Shown here one piece after another: positions 24,702 to 33,871 of a DNA stretch of 64,000 nucleotides. Every line of letters begins with the position of its first letter. The first letter of the stretch is position 1. The notes beneath the pieces are model-generated. The model had not been told where the DNA came from. It ran no database searches and saw only the letters and a program-made list of their open reading frames with translations. Origin of the DNA: Limosilactobacillus sp. GTDB lineage: Bacteria > Bacillota > Bacilli > Lactobacillales > Lactobacillaceae. Position numbers and translations under genes: made by a program. The stretch lies in assembly GCF_022482365.1 (NCBI RefSeq), contig NZ_JAKVPE010000001.1, forward strand, positions 682,001 through 746,000, in the 5' to 3' direction.

Positions 24702-25178
24702 TTACTTCACGTCCAGGATCTTGACCTTCATCGTGCCGTTTGGAATGTCGATCTCGACTTCTTCGCCGATTTTGTGACCCAGCAGGCCCTTGGCCATCGG
24801 TGATTCGTTGGAGATTTTGCCGTTCAGCGGGTCGGATTCGGATTCACCCACGATCGCGTAGGTTTCTGGTTCTTCGTCCGGCAGTTCCTGGAAGGTTACC
24901 TGCCGGCCCATCGAAACTTCGTCCTTGTCGACGTCCTCGTTGTCAATGATGACGGCGTATTGAAGCATGTTTTCGATCTGGGAAATCTTGCTTTCCACCA
25001 TTGCCTGTTCATCCTTGGCAGACTCGTACTCAGAGTTTTCGGAGAGGTCCCCGTAGCTCCGGGCAATCTTGATCCGCTGGATAACTTCTGGACGACGCTT
25101 CATCTTGTAGTCTTCCAGCTCTGCCTCCAGCTTCTTCTTCCCTTCGAGGGTCATTGGAAATTGTTTTTCTTCAGCCAT
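24702..25178 (-). CDS. greA: Transcription elongation factor GreA
   Basis: 158 residues: N-terminal coiled-coil that enters the RNA polymerase secondary channel ([34 protein letters not shown], with the acidic tip DLSENSEYE) and a C-terminal FKBP-like domain ([18 protein letters not shown]). It stimulates cleavage of backtracked transcripts. The udk-greA order is as in B. subtilis. Confidence 0.97.
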   Translation of the reverse strand: MAEEKQFPMTLEGKKKLEAELEDYKMKRRPEVIQRIKIARSYGDLSENSEYESAKDEQAMVESKISQIENMLQYAVIIDNEDVDKDEVSMGRQVTFQELPDEEPETYAIVGESESDPLNGKISNESPMAKGLLGHKIGEEVEIDIPNGTMKVKILDVK

Positions 25179-25242
25179 AAATTTTCACTCCTCATATTTT
25201 ATCCAGCTGCTACATTAACATTCCTGCGCAGACTTGTAAACT

Positions 25243-25893
25243 CTATTGCAGGGTGTGGCCGCGCTTGACCAGGATGTCACGCACCTTGGTCGTCAGAATG
25301 TCGATGGCCACGTGGTTTTCCCCACCTTCGGGAACGATGATGTCGGCATAGCGCTTCGTCGGTTCCACGAACTGGTGGTACATTGGCTTGACGGTCGCCA
25401 GGTATTGGTTGATGACCGAATCCAGGGACCGGCCCCGCTCGGCCATGTCCCGCTTGATCCGGCGAATGATCCGGATGTCGTCATCGGTGTCAACGTAGAC
25501 CTTGATGTCCATCAGGTCCCGCAGGCGCTCGTCGTCTAAGATCAGGATCCCCTCCAGGATGATCACGTCCTGGGGTTCAACCCGAACCGTTTCCTTGGAC
25601 CGGGTGTACTGCTTGTAGTCGTAGACCGGCATGTCGACCGCCTGGTTGTTGCGCAGGGCCGCCAGTTGTTCGATCAGCAGGTCGGTATCGAAGGCCAGCG
25701 GGTGGTCGTAGTTAACCGCCTTGCGCTCAGCCATCGTCATTTCCGACTGGTCGTTGTAGTAGGTGTCCTGGGTGATGATCTGAATGGCCTGGCCGTGGAG
25801 CTGGTTGTAGATGGCCTTGCTGACGGTGGTCTTCCCACTCCCAGAGCCACCGGTTACCCCGATGATAATCGGCCGCCGTTTTTGTGTACTCAT
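25243..25893 (-). CDS. udk: Uridine kinase
   Basis: 216 residues. P-loop [12 protein letters not shown] at 12-23, [16 protein letters not shown], and [11 protein letters not shown]. It phosphorylates uridine and cytidine with GTP or ATP in pyrimidine salvage. GAGGAG lies 13-14 bases before the ATG, rather far. It lies between greA and the MltG-like gene, as in the B. subtilis yrrL-udk-greA region. Confidence 0.96.
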   Translation of the reverse strand: MSTQKRRPIIIGVTGGSGSGKTTVSKAIYNQLHGQAIQIITQDTYYNDQSEMTMAERKAVNYDHPLAFDTDLLIEQLAALRNNQAVDMPVYDYKQYTRSKETVRVEPQDVIILEGILILDDERLRDLMDIKVYVDTDDDIRIIRRIKRDMAERGRSLDSVINQYLATVKPMYHQFVEPTKRYADIIVPEGGENHVAIDILTTKVRDILVKRGHTLQ

Positions 25894-25965
25894 TGCTTGT
25901 GTGTAACTCCTCTAAAAAAATTAATCCTCAATAGTATATAGCACTCTGCCGCGCTCGGCAATCCT

Positions 25966-26316
25966 CTATTGTTTCTTTGCCGCCTGATTTTCCTGAAGGG
26001 TCATTACCAACTCCGGGATCGACGACGAACGCTTCAGGCGAAACTTTCCCGCCTTGATCCCGTTAGTCTTGTGCGTCTGCAGGTAGTAGTCAAAGACAAA
26101 CTGGCTCCTCACCAGGTGGTGCTTTTTCATCAGCACGGCCACACTGTGATCCGTGGCGCCCTTAGGAACCACCACCGTCACCCGCTGCTTGCTGTCGGCA
26201 TCGACGGGCTTTAGGGCATAGTTGAAATACTGGTGAATCGACAGGCCAACGATGATTAGGACGACCACTAAGGCAATGACGATCCGGTTTTGGCGGCGCA
26301 GCTGTTCTTTACTCAA
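25966..26316 (-). CDS. Truncated MltG/YceG-like membrane protein
   Basis: 116 residues: a short cytoplasmic basic start, one membrane helix (about 11-28) and a LysM-like domain (VTVVVPKGATDHSVAVLMKKHHLVRSQFVFDYYLQTHK..IKAGKFRLKRSSSIPELVMTLQ). This matches only the N-terminal third of the MltG endolytic transglycosylase; the catalytic YceG domain with its glutamate is missing and the downstream DNA does not continue it. The start is TTG with GAGG 9 bases upstream. Gene position next to udk-greA matches mltG in B. subtilis, supporting truncation in place. Confidence 0.82.
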   Translation of the reverse strand: MSKEQLRRQNRIVIALVVVLIIVGLSIHQYFNYALKPVDADSKQRVTVVVPKGATDHSVAVLMKKHHLVRSQFVFDYYLQTHKTNGIKAGKFRLKRSSSIPELVMTLQENQAAKKQ

Positions 26317-26381
26317 TGCTTTTTTCCTCGTAAAGCAAATAATGTGGGACCAGTAAATAGCCTCACATTATTATTCTCAAA

Positions 26382-28799
26382 TTAACGAATTTCAGCGGAT
26401 AATTGATCTTCGAGGGCCTTGGTAACCTTCGTGAAGGCGGTGTTGACCTGGTCTTCCGTCAGGGTGTCGTGATCATCCTGGTAGGTCAGCGTGTAGGCCA
26501 GTGACTTCTTGCCCTTCGGCAGGTGAAGGCCGCTGTAAACGTCGAAGAGGTGAACCTGCTTCAGAAAGGCCCCGCCGCGCTTGTTGATGATCGCGGTTAC
26601 CATTTCGTTCGTGACGTCCTGGTCAACCAGCAGCGCGATGTCCCGCGTGATCGACGGGTACTTGCTGATTGGGTGGTAGACGTTGGCAATCTTTGGCGCT
26701 GCCATAAGGCTCTCCAGGTTCAGTTCAAAGACGTAGGTCGCCGGAATCTTGAAGGACTTGGCGACTGCCGGGTGAACCTGGCCGATGAAGCCGATCAGCT
26801 GGTCGTCCAGCATGATGTTGGCCGTCCGGCCGGGGTGCATCTCGGCTCGTGATTGGTCGGCCTCGTAGGTTAACTTCCCGGCCAGGCCGAGGTTGTGCAG
26901 GTAGCGCTCCACGATCCCCTTCAGCTGGTAGAAGTCAACCGGGCGGTCATCATGGTGCCAGTCGTTGGTCAGAAGCTGACCGGTAATTGCTCCGGCCAGG
27001 TGTTCCTGTTCCTCAGGCCGTTCGCCGCCCTTTGGCAGGAAGACCCGCCCCTCTTCGTAGAGGGCGACGTTGTCAACACCGTGGGCAACGTTGTAGGCAA
27101 CGTCCAGCAGCAGGCCGCTGATGATGCTCATCCGGGTCGCAACGTGATCCGAGCTCATCGGGAAGTCCAGCTTCATCGGTTCGGCAACCGGATCGATCTG
27201 GAACTGCTTGGCCAGCTCCACCGTCGTCAGGGAGTAAGACAAGGCCTGATCCAGCCCCATCCCCTCCATGTCGTGGCGGCTGGCCCGGATGAAGCGTTGC
27301 CGTTCCGTCAGGCCACCGTGGTTGCGGGTCATGACCGGCAGGGTTGCCGGCAGGTTGTCGTAACCGTAGATCCGGGCGATTTCCTCGTACAGATCGGCGG
27401 CCACGAAAATGTCCCAGCGCCGGGCCGGAACGGTGACCGTCAGTTGGTCAGCCCCGTCCGTTTCGCAGCCAAACTGCAGGCGACGGAAGATATCTTCGAC
27501 CTCCGCCAGTGACAGGCTCGTGCCCAGGACGTCGTTGATCTTGGCCAGGGAAAGGACAATCTGCTTGCTTTGGGCTGGCTTTTCGCTGCCGGTGACGATT
27601 CCCTTGGTAACCGTCCCGCCGGCCAGTTCCTTGATCAGCTCGGCGGCTTCGTTCAGGGCCGTCTCGACGGTGGCCGGGTTGATACCCCGCTCGAAGCGCA
27701 TTGAGGATTCGCTGTGCAGGTCGAGGCGCCGGGCCTGCTTGCGGACCATGACCGGATCAAAGATGGCTGCTTCCAGGGCAACCGTGGTCGTGGAGTCGGC
27801 CACTGCGGTTCCTTCGCCGCCCATCGTGCCGGCCAGGCAAACTGGCTGGTCGTTGACCGTCACTACCAGGTCGTTGGCCTTTAGGGTCTGCTCATCCCCG
27901 TCCAGGGTGGTGAACTTCTCGCCCTCCTTGGCGTGACGAACACCGAAGTCGTGACCCGGCAAGGCATCGTAGTCGTAGCTGTGCAGCGGCTGGCCGTACT
28001 TCAGCAGGACGTAGTTGGTAACGTCAACCACGTTGTTGATCGGCCGGATGCCGGAGTTCCAAAGGCGAATCTGCAGCCAAAGCGGACTGTCGGCCACCTT
28101 GACGCCCTTGATGACCCGCAGCTTGTAGGTTGGGCTTGCCTTTGGGTCGTTAATATCAACGCTTACCAGGTCGCTGGTTGCCTGGTCATCGTTTTCCTCA
28201 ACCGCCACTTCCTTGAAGTGAGGCTTGAGGTCGTAGAAGGCGGCGATGTCGTTAACGTTGCCGTAAATGCTGAGCATGTCACCACGGTTTGGCGTGACGT
28301 CCGTGTCAATGATCGTGTCATCCATCCCCAGGTAGGAGAAGACGGAATCGCCCGGCTTGGCATCGGTCGGCAGGAAGTAGAGTCCCTCGTCGTAGGCCTT
28401 CGGGGCGATCTTGTCGCTGAAGCCAATTTCCTGAAGGGCACAGAGCATCCCGTTGGATTCCACGCCCCGGATCTTGCCGCGCTTGATTTTAACGTTGTCG
28501 GCAATCCGGGCGCCGTTCAAGGCCGTGATGACCTTCTTGCCGACCTGAACGTTTGGCGCCCCGCAGACCACTTGGATCGGGTCTTCTTCGCCGATGTTGA
28601 CCTGGCAGACGTGCAGGTGATCGGAGTTCGGGTGGTCTTCCATGGCCACGACCTCACCGACGACGAGCTTCTTTAATCCGTCGCTTAAGGAGTAAACGTC
28701 GTTGATGTCGACGGACGTCCGGGCGATCTTTTCCGCCAGGTCCCGCGGTTCAACGTCCAGATCAAGGTATTCTTTTAACCACTGGTATGATACTTTCAT
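26382..28799 (-). CDS. pheT: Phenylalanyl-tRNA synthetase beta subunit
   Basis: 805 residues, full length. In order: N-terminal and EMAP-II-like tRNA-binding domain (about 40-150; NSDHLHVCQVNIG, GVESNGMLC), B3/4 editing domain (about 210-390), B5 domain (400-475), catalytic-like core and the C-terminal FDX-ACB anticodon domain (YPSITRDIALLVD to the end). It forms the alpha2-beta2 enzyme with PheS, encoded 5 bases upstream. Confidence 0.97.
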   Translation of the reverse strand: MKVSYQWLKEYLDLDVEPRDLAEKIARTSVDINDVYSLSDGLKKLVVGEVVAMEDHPNSDHLHVCQVNIGEEDPIQVVCGAPNVQVGKKVITALNGARIADNVKIKRGKIRGVESNGMLCALQEIGFSDKIAPKAYDEGLYFLPTDAKPGDSVFSYLGMDDTIIDTDVTPNRGDMLSIYGNVNDIAAFYDLKPHFKEVAVEENDDQATSDLVSVDINDPKASPTYKLRVIKGVKVADSPLWLQIRLWNSGIRPINNVVDVTNYVLLKYGQPLHSYDYDALPGHDFGVRHAKEGEKFTTLDGDEQTLKANDLVVTVNDQPVCLAGTMGGEGTAVADSTTTVALEAAIFDPVMVRKQARRLDLHSESSMRFERGINPATVETALNEAAELIKELAGGTVTKGIVTGSEKPAQSKQIVLSLAKINDVLGTSLSLAEVEDIFRRLQFGCETDGADQLTVTVPARRWDIFVAADLYEEIARIYGYDNLPATLPVMTRNHGGLTERQRFIRASRHDMEGMGLDQALSYSLTTVELAKQFQIDPVAEPMKLDFPMSSDHVATRMSIISGLLLDVAYNVAHGVDNVALYEEGRVFLPKGGERPEEQEHLAGAITGQLLTNDWHHDDRPVDFYQLKGIVERYLHNLGLAGKLTYEADQSRAEMHPGRTANIMLDDQLIGFIGQVHPAVAKSFKIPATYVFELNLESLMAAPKIANVYHPISKYPSITRDIALLVDQDVTNEMVTAIINKRGGAFLKQVHLFDVYSGLHLPKGKKSLAYTLTYQDDHDTLTEDQVNTAFTKVTKALEDQLSAEIR

Positions 28800-28804
28800 T
28801 TATC

Positions 28805-29851
28805 TTATCCTTTCTCGTCAAATTGATTCAGGAAGCGGACATCGTTTTGGTAGAAGTTCCGGATATCGTCGACCCCGTACTTCAGCATGGCGAACCGGTC
28901 GGGACCCAGTCCAAAGGCAAAGCCGCCGTATTCTTCGGGATCGACCCCTGACATCTTGAGGACGTTCGGGTGAACCATTCCGGCACCGAGGACTTCGATC
29001 CAGCCGGTGTGCTTGCAGATGGCACAGCCCTTGCCCATGCAGTTGAAGCAGGTAATGTCGGCTTCAACGGACGGTTCCGTGAACGGGAAGTAGCTTGGCC
29101 GCAGGCGGACGTCAAGCTTGTCACCGAAGAGGGAGCGGGCTACAACCTTCAGCGTCCCCTTCAAGTCGGCCATCGTGATGTGCTTGCCGACGACCATCCC
29201 TTCAATCTGGTTGAACTGGTGACTGTGGGTGGCGTCGTCGGTGTCGCGCCGGTAAACCTTCCCTGGGGAGATCATCTTCAGTGGGCCCTTAGAAAAGTCG
29301 TGCTTTTCCAGCATCCGGGCCTGCATCGGTGAGGTCTGGGTCCGCATCAGCACGCTCGGCGTCACGTAGAAGGTATCCTGCATGTCCCGGGCCGGGTGAT
29401 CCTTGGGCAGGTTCAGCTTTTCAAAGTTGTAAACTTCCTGCTCAACTTCGTCCCCAACGGCCACTTCATAGCCCATCGAAACGAAGAGGTCCACCACTTG
29501 GTCAATGATCTGCTGGATCACGTGGGGCTGACCCTGGGCAACCGGACTGCCGGGCAGGGTGACGTCAATCGTCTCGGCCTTCAGTTTTTCATTTAAGGCC
29601 GCCTGTTCCAGGGCTGCGCGCCGTTCCTCAATAGCGGCGGTCAGTTCGTCCCGTACCTTGTTGGCAAATTGGCCAACCTTGGGCCGTTCCTCGGCACTGA
29701 TGTCCCGCATTCCCCGCAGCACACCGGTCAGGTTCCCCTTCTTCCCCAGCATCTTGACCCGGATTTCGTTAATCCGCTTCAGGTCCTGGGAATTTTCAAT
29801 ATCTTCCAGTCCTTGTTGACGCAGGTCAGCAAGTTTCTCTTTCAAATCCAT
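28805..29851 (-). CDS. pheS: Phenylalanyl-tRNA synthetase alpha subunit
   Basis: 348 residues, class II synthetase. N-terminal coiled-coil (1-90), then the core with [14 protein letters not shown], motif 2 ([22 protein letters not shown]) and motif 3 ([14 protein letters not shown]). A CxxC-like cluster ([13 protein letters not shown]) precedes [12 protein letters not shown], as in other lactobacilli. Transcribed under a T-box and followed by pheT. Confidence 0.97.
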   Translation of the reverse strand: MDLKEKLADLRQQGLEDIENSQDLKRINEIRVKMLGKKGNLTGVLRGMRDISAEERPKVGQFANKVRDELTAAIEERRAALEQAALNEKLKAETIDVTLPGSPVAQGQPHVIQQIIDQVVDLFVSMGYEVAVGDEVEQEVYNFEKLNLPKDHPARDMQDTFYVTPSVLMRTQTSPMQARMLEKHDFSKGPLKMISPGKVYRRDTDDATHSHQFNQIEGMVVGKHITMADLKGTLKVVARSLFGDKLDVRLRPSYFPFTEPSVEADITCFNCMGKGCAICKHTGWIEVLGAGMVHPNVLKMSGVDPEEYGGFAFGLGPDRFAMLKYGVDDIRNFYQNDVRFLNQFDEKG

Positions 29852-29872
29852 GCTTTCACTCCTTTTGTAAAT

Positions 29873-30099
29873 AAAAAAGCTCCGTCCCCAATAGGGACGA
29901 AGCTTCGCGGTACCACCCTAGTTTATAGAATCAAATCTATACACTCGAAGATCAATAACGGCGATCAACCGGAATATCATTGCATATCAGCTCAAGAAAT
30001 GAAATTCGTCGCTTGATCCTGACTGCCGGTCGCAGAATCTCCGGCAGCTCTCTTGCAGTCACGCCCGACTACTAGTTTCCGTCATTGCTTTTAACTATA
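29873..30099 (-). promoter_or_regulatory. T-box riboswitch of pheST (Phe specifier)
   Basis: On the minus strand the leader holds the T-box sequence AGGGTGGTACCGCG (29906-29919) and the terminator GCTTCGTCCCTATTGGGGAC.. ending in six T (29873-29905). Upstream, the stem CTGCCGG/CCGGCAG encloses a loop containing TTC, the phenylalanine specifier. Uncharged tRNA-Phe should pair with the specifier and T-box and favour the antiterminator, switching on pheS-pheT. Confidence 0.95.
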
Positions 30100-30105
30100 T
30101 ATGAT

Positions 30106-30134
30106 ATTCTAGCCACTCACCCGCAATTGGTCAA
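30106..30134 (-). promoter_or_regulatory. Promoter of the pheST operon
   Basis: Minus strand TTGACC (30129-30134), 17-base spacer, TAGAAT (30106-30111). The -35 lies only 10 bases past the stop codon of the HxlR gene, with no terminator between. Confidence 0.75.
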
Positions 30135-30143
30135 GGGTAAAAA

Positions 30144-30482
30144 TCAGCACCACTTATCGCTCCAGGCGTGAACCGCGTTCATCACGGGCGCTAGTTCCCG
30201 ACCGCGGGCGGTCAGTGAATAGTCAACCCGGCTAGTACCTGGATAGGTGTTTCGAACAATAATCTGGTCGTCCTCCAGCTCCTTCAAGCGTTCACAGAGG
30301 ACCCGGTCGCTGCACTTGCTGACGCTGTTGGCAATGTCTTTGAAACGCAGGGTGTCCTTTTCCAGCAGGGTTTCAATGATCAACCCGTTCCATTTCTTGC
30401 CCAACATCATAAAGGTCTTGGTAAACCGTGGGCACAGTTTACATGGCCCGTCAACAACCGGCGTACTAGCTTCTCCTTGCAT
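30144..30482 (-). CDS. HxlR family winged-helix regulator
   Basis: 112 residues. The core CKLCPRFTKTFMMLGKKWNGLIIETLL, the recognition region RFKDIANSVSKCSDRVLCERLKELE and the wing VDYSLTARGRELAPV are typical of HxlR proteins, small dimeric regulators that often sense aldehydes, thiols or redox stress. Five or more cysteines, including CKLC near residue 16 and CSD/LCE in the recognition region, leave room for redox sensing. AAGGAG precedes the ATG. The HD-domain gene lies 15 bases upstream in the same direction. Confidence 0.92.
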   Translation of the reverse strand: MQGEASTPVVDGPCKLCPRFTKTFMMLGKKWNGLIIETLLEKDTLRFKDIANSVSKCSDRVLCERLKELEDDQIIVRNTYPGTSRVDYSLTARGRELAPVMNAVHAWSDKWC

Positions 30483-30497
30483 CTATCGTTCTCCTTC

Positions 30498-31004
30498 CTA
30501 CCAAATAGTCCGCATCCGCCGTTTCTTAATCCGGCGACGAAGCTTGGCACGCATTGGACTGAAGAACTCGTGCTCAGCTTCAAAATCATCAACCAATGAA
30601 ACAATCATGCTCTCTGGGTATCGTGGAACTGCCAGAGTTGCGCCAAACATGTGCTTGAGGATAATATCCTTTTCCTTCTTGTTTAAGGGCGTAATCTTCT
30701 CCGCGTTCCGCAGGGCAACCCGTGGGTGAATGAAGGCGTGCGTCCCAAGATCAAACTTGGTCGTCCGCCAATCATAGTAAAACAGGTCGTGAAGCAACCC
30801 GGCCCGGGCCACACTCCGGTAGTCAAGGTGCCAACGCTTGGCAATCCGGTAGCTATCGTAAGAAACCGCAATTGAATGCTGCAAACGATTGGAGTGATGG
30901 TGTTGGGTGTAGTGAGCGAGCTTCTTGACCGCCGGCTGGTCCAGCAAGTCTTGCACGATCGCTACGTATTCCGGGTCGTTGCGCCATTCGTTCTTTGATT
31001 TCAT
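30498..31004 (-). CDS. HD-domain hydrolase-like protein
   Basis: 168 residues. The HD signature is present as H42 (RLQHSIAVS), H73-D74 (AGLLHDLFYYDW) and later histidines (HAFIHPRVALRNAE), consistent with a metal-dependent phosphohydrolase. Related Bacillota proteins carry no defined substrate. The C-terminus is strongly basic (RAKLRRRIKKRRMR), which may bind nucleic acid or nucleotides. AAAAGGGG lies 8 bases before the ATG. It is probably co-transcribed with the HxlR regulator. Confidence 0.88.
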   Translation of the reverse strand: MKSKNEWRNDPEYVAIVQDLLDQPAVKKLAHYTQHHHSNRLQHSIAVSYDSYRIAKRWHLDYRSVARAGLLHDLFYYDWRTTKFDLGTHAFIHPRVALRNAEKITPLNKKEKDIILKHMFGATLAVPRYPESMIVSLVDDFEAEHEFFSPMRAKLRRRIKKRRMRTIW

Positions 31005-31088
31005 AGAATACCCCTTTTCTATTGGCTAAGATCATCTTACACGATGGAGCGCCAAAAATAAATAATTTTGCCTATCAAAAGTAAGTAG

Positions 31089-31856
31089 CTACTGGTTCAA
31101 CTGAAACATCAAAATCCCGGCAGAAATCGCAACGTTCAACGACTCGGCTTCCCCACGCATTGGAATGTAGAGATTATCCGTGGTTTCGTCGAGCAGGGAC
31201 TGGCTCATCCCCTGACCTTCGTTGCCCATGATCAGTGCGAAGGTCTTGCCGGGGTGAACGTCCCGGAAGTTCTTGGCCTGCGGATTCAGCTGGGTCCCGT
31301 AAACGGGTGCCCCGAGCTGCTTAAAGTCGGCAATCCACTTGTGGAGGTCGCCTTCAAAGAGCTGGAGGTGGAACTGACTCCCCTGCATGGAACGAACAAC
31401 CTTGGGGCCAAAGAGGTCGGCACTGCGCTGACCCACAACGACCCCGGTAAAGCCCGCGGCATCGGCTGTCCGCACCATTGTACCCACGTTGCCCGGATCC
31501 TGAACCCGGTCTAAGAAGAGCCAGGCCCCGGTGATGGGCTGCGTTGGCAGGCGATGGGCATCCGGCAGGGCCACCACGGCGGCGATCCCCTGCGGCGTCA
31601 CCGTCTCGGTGATGTGCTTCATGATTTCTTCAGTGACGCTGTAAACCTCTTCGGCGTGGCTGAACAGGTCCTGGTGCGCCGCCAGCTGGTCGGCCGTCCC
31701 GATCAGCTGAACGATCGCAATCCCAGACTTGACGGCCTCATTGACCAGGTGCCAGCCGTCGAGCAGGTAGAGCCCACTCTGCCGGCGAAACTTCTTGGTA
31801 GCCAGTTTCTTCCAGTCCTTGACGTGTTGGTTGTGAACAGATGTTAATTCTTCCAT
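31089..31856 (-). CDS. TrmH (SpoU) family RNA 2'-O-methyltransferase
   Basis: 255 residues. N-terminal substrate-binding domain (VKDWKKLATKKFRRQSGLYLLDGWHLV) and the SPOUT knot with its three motifs: DRVQDPGNVGTMVRTADAAGF, ALIMGNEGQGMS and IPMRGEAESLNVAISAGILMF. It methylates a ribose in rRNA or tRNA using SAM; the target (for example a 23S site) cannot be assigned. AAGGAG lies 12 bases from the ATG. Divergent from acyP. Confidence 0.93.
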   Translation of the reverse strand: MEELTSVHNQHVKDWKKLATKKFRRQSGLYLLDGWHLVNEAVKSGIAIVQLIGTADQLAAHQDLFSHAEEVYSVTEEIMKHITETVTPQGIAAVVALPDAHRLPTQPITGAWLFLDRVQDPGNVGTMVRTADAAGFTGVVVGQRSADLFGPKVVRSMQGSQFHLQLFEGDLHKWIADFKQLGAPVYGTQLNPQAKNFRDVHPGKTFALIMGNEGQGMSQSLLDETTDNLYIPMRGEAESLNVAISAGILMFQLNQ

Positions 31857-31885
31857 AAGTAAAACGATCTCCTTCTCTTAAGATA

Positions 31886-31894
31886 ATTATACCA
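31886..31894 (-). promoter_or_regulatory. Extended -10 promoter of the TrmH-family gene
   Basis: Minus strand TGGTATAAT, an extended -10 element, without a good -35 at standard spacing. Confidence 0.55.
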
Positions 31895-31963
31895 TGTTCT
31901 TGGTGTACAATATCTTTAACCATTTCTCGGCTTTGATAAGTTTTCCTTAAGAAGGTGAAGAAT

Positions 31964-32236
31964 TTGATTAATCGTCATTTGACCATCAGCGGGCGCGTCC
32001 AGGGCGTCGGCTTTCGCTGGAGCACCCAGCGCCTGGCGCGGCAAGCGGGACTGCAGGGCTTTGTCAAGAACCTAGCCGATGGGCGCGTCTATGTCGAGGT
32101 TCAGGGCGAAGAAGCAGTCGTCGAACGCTTCATCCAGCGGCTTTCTGCCGGTCCCAACCCCTATGCGATCGTGGAAAAAGTCGATCAAACAACCGGCAAG
32201 CTCCAGGCCTATCCTGACTTTGGCGTGCGCTTCTGA
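31964..32236 (+). CDS. acyP: Acylphosphatase
   Basis: 90 residues. Signature GRVQGVGFRWSTQRLARQAGLQG with the phosphate-binding Arg18, and the catalytic Asn36 in GFVKNLADG. It hydrolyses acyl phosphates. The TTG at 31964 is taken as start because AAGGTG lies 6 bases upstream; a GTG three codons earlier would overlap that ribosome site. It is followed by yidC in the same direction. Confidence 0.93.
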   Translation: MINRHLTISGRVQGVGFRWSTQRLARQAGLQGFVKNLADGRVYVEVQGEEAVVERFIQRLSAGPNPYAIVEKVDQTTGKLQAYPDFGVRF

Positions 32237-32317
32237 GCTGGAATTTTGGCCCGCTTTAGGGTAAGATATGTACTGTTTACTTAAATCTGAGATTAACTAA
32301 TAAGGGAGATTAATTTA

Positions 32318-33253
32318 ATGAAACACAAACGACTCACCGTGGTCGGTCTGATGACAACCATGCTCTTCCTGCTCAGCGGCTGTGTCCGCACCACGAAGAG
32401 CGGCCGGCCGTACGGTTTCGTCTATGACTACATGGCCAAGCCGATGCAGCACCTGATGGAATGGCTGGCCAGCCACCTGGGCAACAACTATGGCTGGGCA
32501 ATCATCGTCATCGTCGTGGTCGTCCGGACCATCCTTCTGCCAGTGATGTTCTCGCAAATGAAGAAGTCCACGATCACCCAGGAAAAGATGGCCCAGATTC
32601 AACCGGCAATCAAGGCCCTCTCCGCCAAGCAAAAGGCTGCCAAGACGCCGGAAGAACAGGCCGCTGTCAGTCAACAGATGATGGCCCTCTACCGGGACAA
32701 CAACGTCAGCCTGACCGGGGGGATTGGCTGTCTGCCGCTGCTGATCCAGCTGCCAGTCTTCGCCGCCCTCTACGCCGCGATTCGCTATTCCCCGGACCTC
32801 TACCACGCCACCTTCTTTGGCATCGCCCTCGGGAAGCCTAGTTTTCTCTTTGCCGTCCTGTCCTTCATTGCCTACGCCGTTCAGAGCTACCTCGGCCTGG
32901 TCGGTGTGCCGGAAGAACAGAAGAAGCAGATGAAGGCCGCCATCTGGATGAGCCCAGTCATGACCTTCTTCATTTCGCTGACCTCGTCGGCCGGCCTGGG
33001 GCTCTACTTCTTCATCGGTGGGCTCTTCGCCATCCTGCAAACCCTGATGGTCAACGCCTACCGGCCACGGATTCGGAAGCAAATTGCCGCCGAGGCCAAG
33101 AAGCACCCGGTCAAGGTGCCAACGGTTGATCCACAGCCAAGCACCAAGACGGCCGACGCCATCAACCAGCTGAAGAAGTCGAATTCGGCGCAGCAGATGG
33201 CCCAGCGCAACCGGCAGCGCAATGCCGGCAAGCAGCACCACAAGAAGAACTAG
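32318..33253 (+). CDS. yidC: Membrane protein insertase YidC/Oxa1, lipoprotein type
   Basis: 311 residues. Lipoprotein signal with lipobox LLSGC (Cys22), then five membrane segments of the YidC core. The hydrophilic groove Arg appears in VVVVRTILLPVMFSQMKKS, followed by the cytoplasmic helical hairpin with TPEEQAAVSQQMMALYRDN and GIGCLPLLIQLPVFAALYAAI. The C-terminal tail is long and basic, as in the YidC2 type that can work with ribosomes co-translationally. Inserts small membrane proteins, alone or with SecYEG. Confidence 0.96.
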   Translation: MKHKRLTVVGLMTTMLFLLSGCVRTTKSGRPYGFVYDYMAKPMQHLMEWLASHLGNNYGWAIIVIVVVVRTILLPVMFSQMKKSTITQEKMAQIQPAIKALSAKQKAAKTPEEQAAVSQQMMALYRDNNVSLTGGIGCLPLLIQLPVFAALYAAIRYSPDLYHATFFGIALGKPSFLFAVLSFIAYAVQSYLGLVGVPEEQKKQMKAAIWMSPVMTFFISLTSSAGLGLYFFIGGLFAILQTLMVNAYRPRIRKQIAAEAKKHPVKVPTVDPQPSTKTADAINQLKKSNSAQQMAQRNRQRNAGKQHHKKN

Positions 33254-33261
33254 TAATTACT

Positions 33262-33297
33262 AAAGGGACTGGGAATTGCTCTCAGCCCCTTTCTTTT
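33262..33297 (+). terminator. Terminator of yidC
   Basis: AAAGGGACTGGGA and TCTCAGCCCCTTT with two mismatches, followed by CTTTT. Confidence 0.7.
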
Positions 33298-33323
33298 GGC
33301 ATTAACTATCTGGAGGAACAAAC

Positions 33324-33734
33324 ATGATAAAACCAATTGTCACCGACGTCCAGCAACTCAAGCAACCTTCCGCACCAGCCAGTCGGCAGGACCTTTCAAT
33401 TGGGCGGGATCTGATGGATACCCTGCACGCCCACCAGGACCACTGCATCGGGATGGCCGCCAACATGATTGGCGAACGTAAGCGCATCATCATCGCCCAG
33501 CTGGGCCCCCTGCCGGTCGTGATGTTCAACCCGCAAATTACGGCCAAGGCCCGGCCCTACCAGACCAAGGAGGGCTGCCTTTCACTGTCCGGCAAACGGC
33601 CAACCCAACGCTTTGACCAGATCACCGTCCAGTTCTTTAACCAAAACTGGCAAAAACAATCCCTCACCCTCAGCGGTTTGGCCGCCGAGATCGTCCAGCA
33701 CGAAGTCGACCATTGCAACGGAATCATTATTTAA
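33324..33734 (+). CDS. Peptide deformylase-like protein
   Basis: 136 residues, short for a deformylase. Motifs: GMAANMIG at 43-50, EGCLSL at 83-88 with Cys85, and HEVDH at 126-130, so the metal ligands Cys-His-His and the catalytic Glu are kept. The glutamine of motif 1 (GxGxAAxQ) is replaced by Met48, a known trait of a second deformylase group in lactobacilli. It may be a weak deformylase or act on other N-formyl substrates. TCTGGAGGA precedes the ATG. Confidence 0.87.
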   Translation: MIKPIVTDVQQLKQPSAPASRQDLSIGRDLMDTLHAHQDHCIGMAANMIGERKRIIIAQLGPLPVVMFNPQITAKARPYQTKEGCLSLSGKRPTQRFDQITVQFFNQNWQKQSLTLSGLAAEIVQHEVDHCNGIII

Positions 33735-33871
33735 CATGCAAAGTCGGTGAAATGTTGATAAGATAAAAAGCAAATAAGGGTCGCAAGATCGCCGGGTTTT
33801 GCAGCAAATCAACAATCGTTTTCCAACAGGCGTCCGCGTGCGGGGGAGGAAGACCAAGGGAGGAATTTTGC

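Noticed and set aside
27933-28676. 247-codon open frame on the plus strand, antisense to pheT
   Set aside because: Low-complexity valine-rich translation with no family signature; it lies wholly within the certain pheT gene and reflects codon composition of a G+C-rich gene.
32315-33241. 308-codon open frame on the minus strand opposite yidC
   Set aside because: Covers exactly the yidC gene, composition is biased (runs of D, L, G), and YidC motifs prove the plus-strand reading.
33735-33871. Guanidine (ykkC-type) riboswitch before the MATE gene
   Set aside because: The conserved core sequences of the guanidine classes are not present; kept only as an unassigned leader.
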